A program made the position numbers and the translations under genes. A stretch of 64,000 nucleotides of DNA from Bremerella sp. TYQ1 (lineage in GTDB: Bacteria; Planctomycetota; Planctomycetia; Pirellulales; Pirellulaceae). Location of the stretch: positions 6,345,001 to 6,409,000 of the forward strand of contig NZ_CP083740.1 of assembly GCF_020150455.1 (NCBI RefSeq), written 5' to 3'. Shown one piece after another: positions 63,458 to 64,000 of the stretch (its first letter is position 1; every line of letters starts with the position of its first letter). The notes below the pieces were generated by a model, which saw only the letters and a list, made by a program, of their open reading frames with translations, ran no database searches and was not told the DNA's origin.

Positions 63458-64000
63458 TTAATATTCGCCGAGCGTCACACCATCAGCGCGATTCGAGAGA
63501 TTCTGGTACGTGTTCTGGTCAATCGTTTCACTGATGAAATGAACGCTGCCGTCACCAAACGCGAACATCGCTCCGCCTGGATGAAGACTGCTGAACCAGT
63601 GTTGATACTGCCAGTTGGTGATCTGCGGCTCGTTGAGCGGGTAGCCTGTGCACCCAGCGACTTCCAGCGAACCGTAATAGCCACTGTTGTCTTGGTTGCC
63701 GTCGGAAGTCCCTGCCCACTGAGTCGGGGAATTTCGTTCGTTGTAGTTCGGGTGGAAAGCACGTTCGCCGACAACCATCGTGTTGGACGAACCATCGGTG
63801 ATGTCACGGAATCCGTAACCATCAACGCGGTGCGAGAAAATACCCGACGCAGACGGCGTTGGGCCTTCGTCGTAGTAATAGGCGCGTGGACCATGTCCGT
63901 TGACGCCAGGATAGCTGGATAAGCCAAGATTCACGCCTGAGACGGCTCGCGGCGACGTATCGCTCGAGCGTGCATCGGAAGGGCAAGTGTAAGCTTCCAG
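63458..64000 (-). CDS. DUF1559 protein, C-terminal part cut by the window edge
   Basis: The last 180 codons of a gene whose start lies beyond 64000. The frame is open to the edge: it reads LEAYTCPSDARSSDTSPRAV and continues through GVNLGLSSY to the end. The CPSD box, DITDGSSNTMVVGERAFH and SSLHPGGAMFAFGDGSVHFI are DUF1559 marks. A GTG at 63934 within the frame is not the start. It precedes a TTR-like lipoprotein gene. Confidence 0.9.
   Translation of the reverse strand: MEAYTCPSDARSSDTSPRAVSGVNLGLSSYPGVNGHGPRAYYYDEGPTPSASGIFSHRVDGYGFRDITDGSSNTMVVGERAFHPNYNERNSPTQWAGTSDGNQDNSGYYGSLEVAGCTGYPLNEPQITNWQYQHWFSSLHPGGAMFAFGDGSVHFISETIDQNTYQNLSNRADGVTLGEY

Overview
The window reads as chromosomal DNA of a planctomycete, most likely of the Pirellulales (Blastopirellula/Bremerella/Rhodopirellula-like). 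The clues are three DUF1559 pseudopilin-like proteins with class III-type N-termini, several short lipoproteins with a carboxypeptidase-regulatory/transthyretin-like fold, an exported leucine-rich-repeat protein, Tat-exported Gfo/Idh/MocA and sugar-isomerase-like proteins, large vWA proteins, a split CoaB, and at the left edge the start of a tetrahydromethanopterin-linked formyltransferase (Ftr), a C1 enzyme known from planctomycetes and methylotrophs. Genes lie on both strands. Many have GTG or TTG starts and weak Shine-Dalgarno sequences.

Layout. 1-4000: partial ftr, hemY (protoporphyrinogen oxidase), an unknown 194-aa protein, a nested inverted repeat and a GT4 glycosyltransferase. 4298-6810: xylB plus an ornithine cyclodeaminase-family gene. 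6984-10801: a LysM-like membrane protein divergent from a membrane-anchored vWA protein. 11087-15299: membrane protein, LRR lipoprotein, AlkC/AlkD-like DNA repair protein, Dabb protein and FHA protein. 15414-17813: YhcC-type radical SAM protein, the RNase P RNA and an exported double NIPSNAP protein. 17928-22215: M48 peptidase, a retropepsin-like protease next to a RimK fused to an RCK_C-like domain, maltose acetyltransferase and tRNA-Ala(GGC). 22450-26652: flippase-like membrane protein, beta-helix protein, outer-membrane-like protein, coaB and a thioesterase. 26765-30530: ACT-only protein and an ABC exporter whose permease carries a C-terminal CPBP protease. 30551-35177: a TrhO-RluA fusion, clpS, a ribbon-helix-helix protein and a Tat-exported isomerase-like protein. 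35482-39520: hflX, an SDR and a Gfo/Idh/MocA protein. 39610-40559: a membrane protein gene enclosed by inverted repeats. 40649-46465: glgX, purM, an amidohydrolase and an RluA-type synthase. 46502-46761: a gene-less copy of the same repeat. 47129-54558: GH5-like hydrolase, two DUF1559/lipoprotein pairs, dienelactone hydrolase and aspS. 54797-64000: HD hydrolase, membrane protein, exported terpenoid-cyclase-fold protein, 1003-aa vWA protein, potassium channel, VOC protein and a third lipoprotein/DUF1559 pair cut by the right edge.

Functionally this is mostly a housekeeping neighbourhood (haem, purine, CoA, tRNA charging and modification, RNase P, ClpS, HflX, glycogen and xylulose metabolism) interspersed with planctomycete cell-envelope genes. 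I see no phage, transposase, CRISPR or defence island. The most unusual material is (a) several families of inverted-repeat elements, two of which occur twice in the window and one of which brackets a gene, (b) a pair of matching palindromes after the SDR gene, and (c) three domain fusions: TrhO-RluA, RimK-RCK_C, and ABC permease-CPBP protease.
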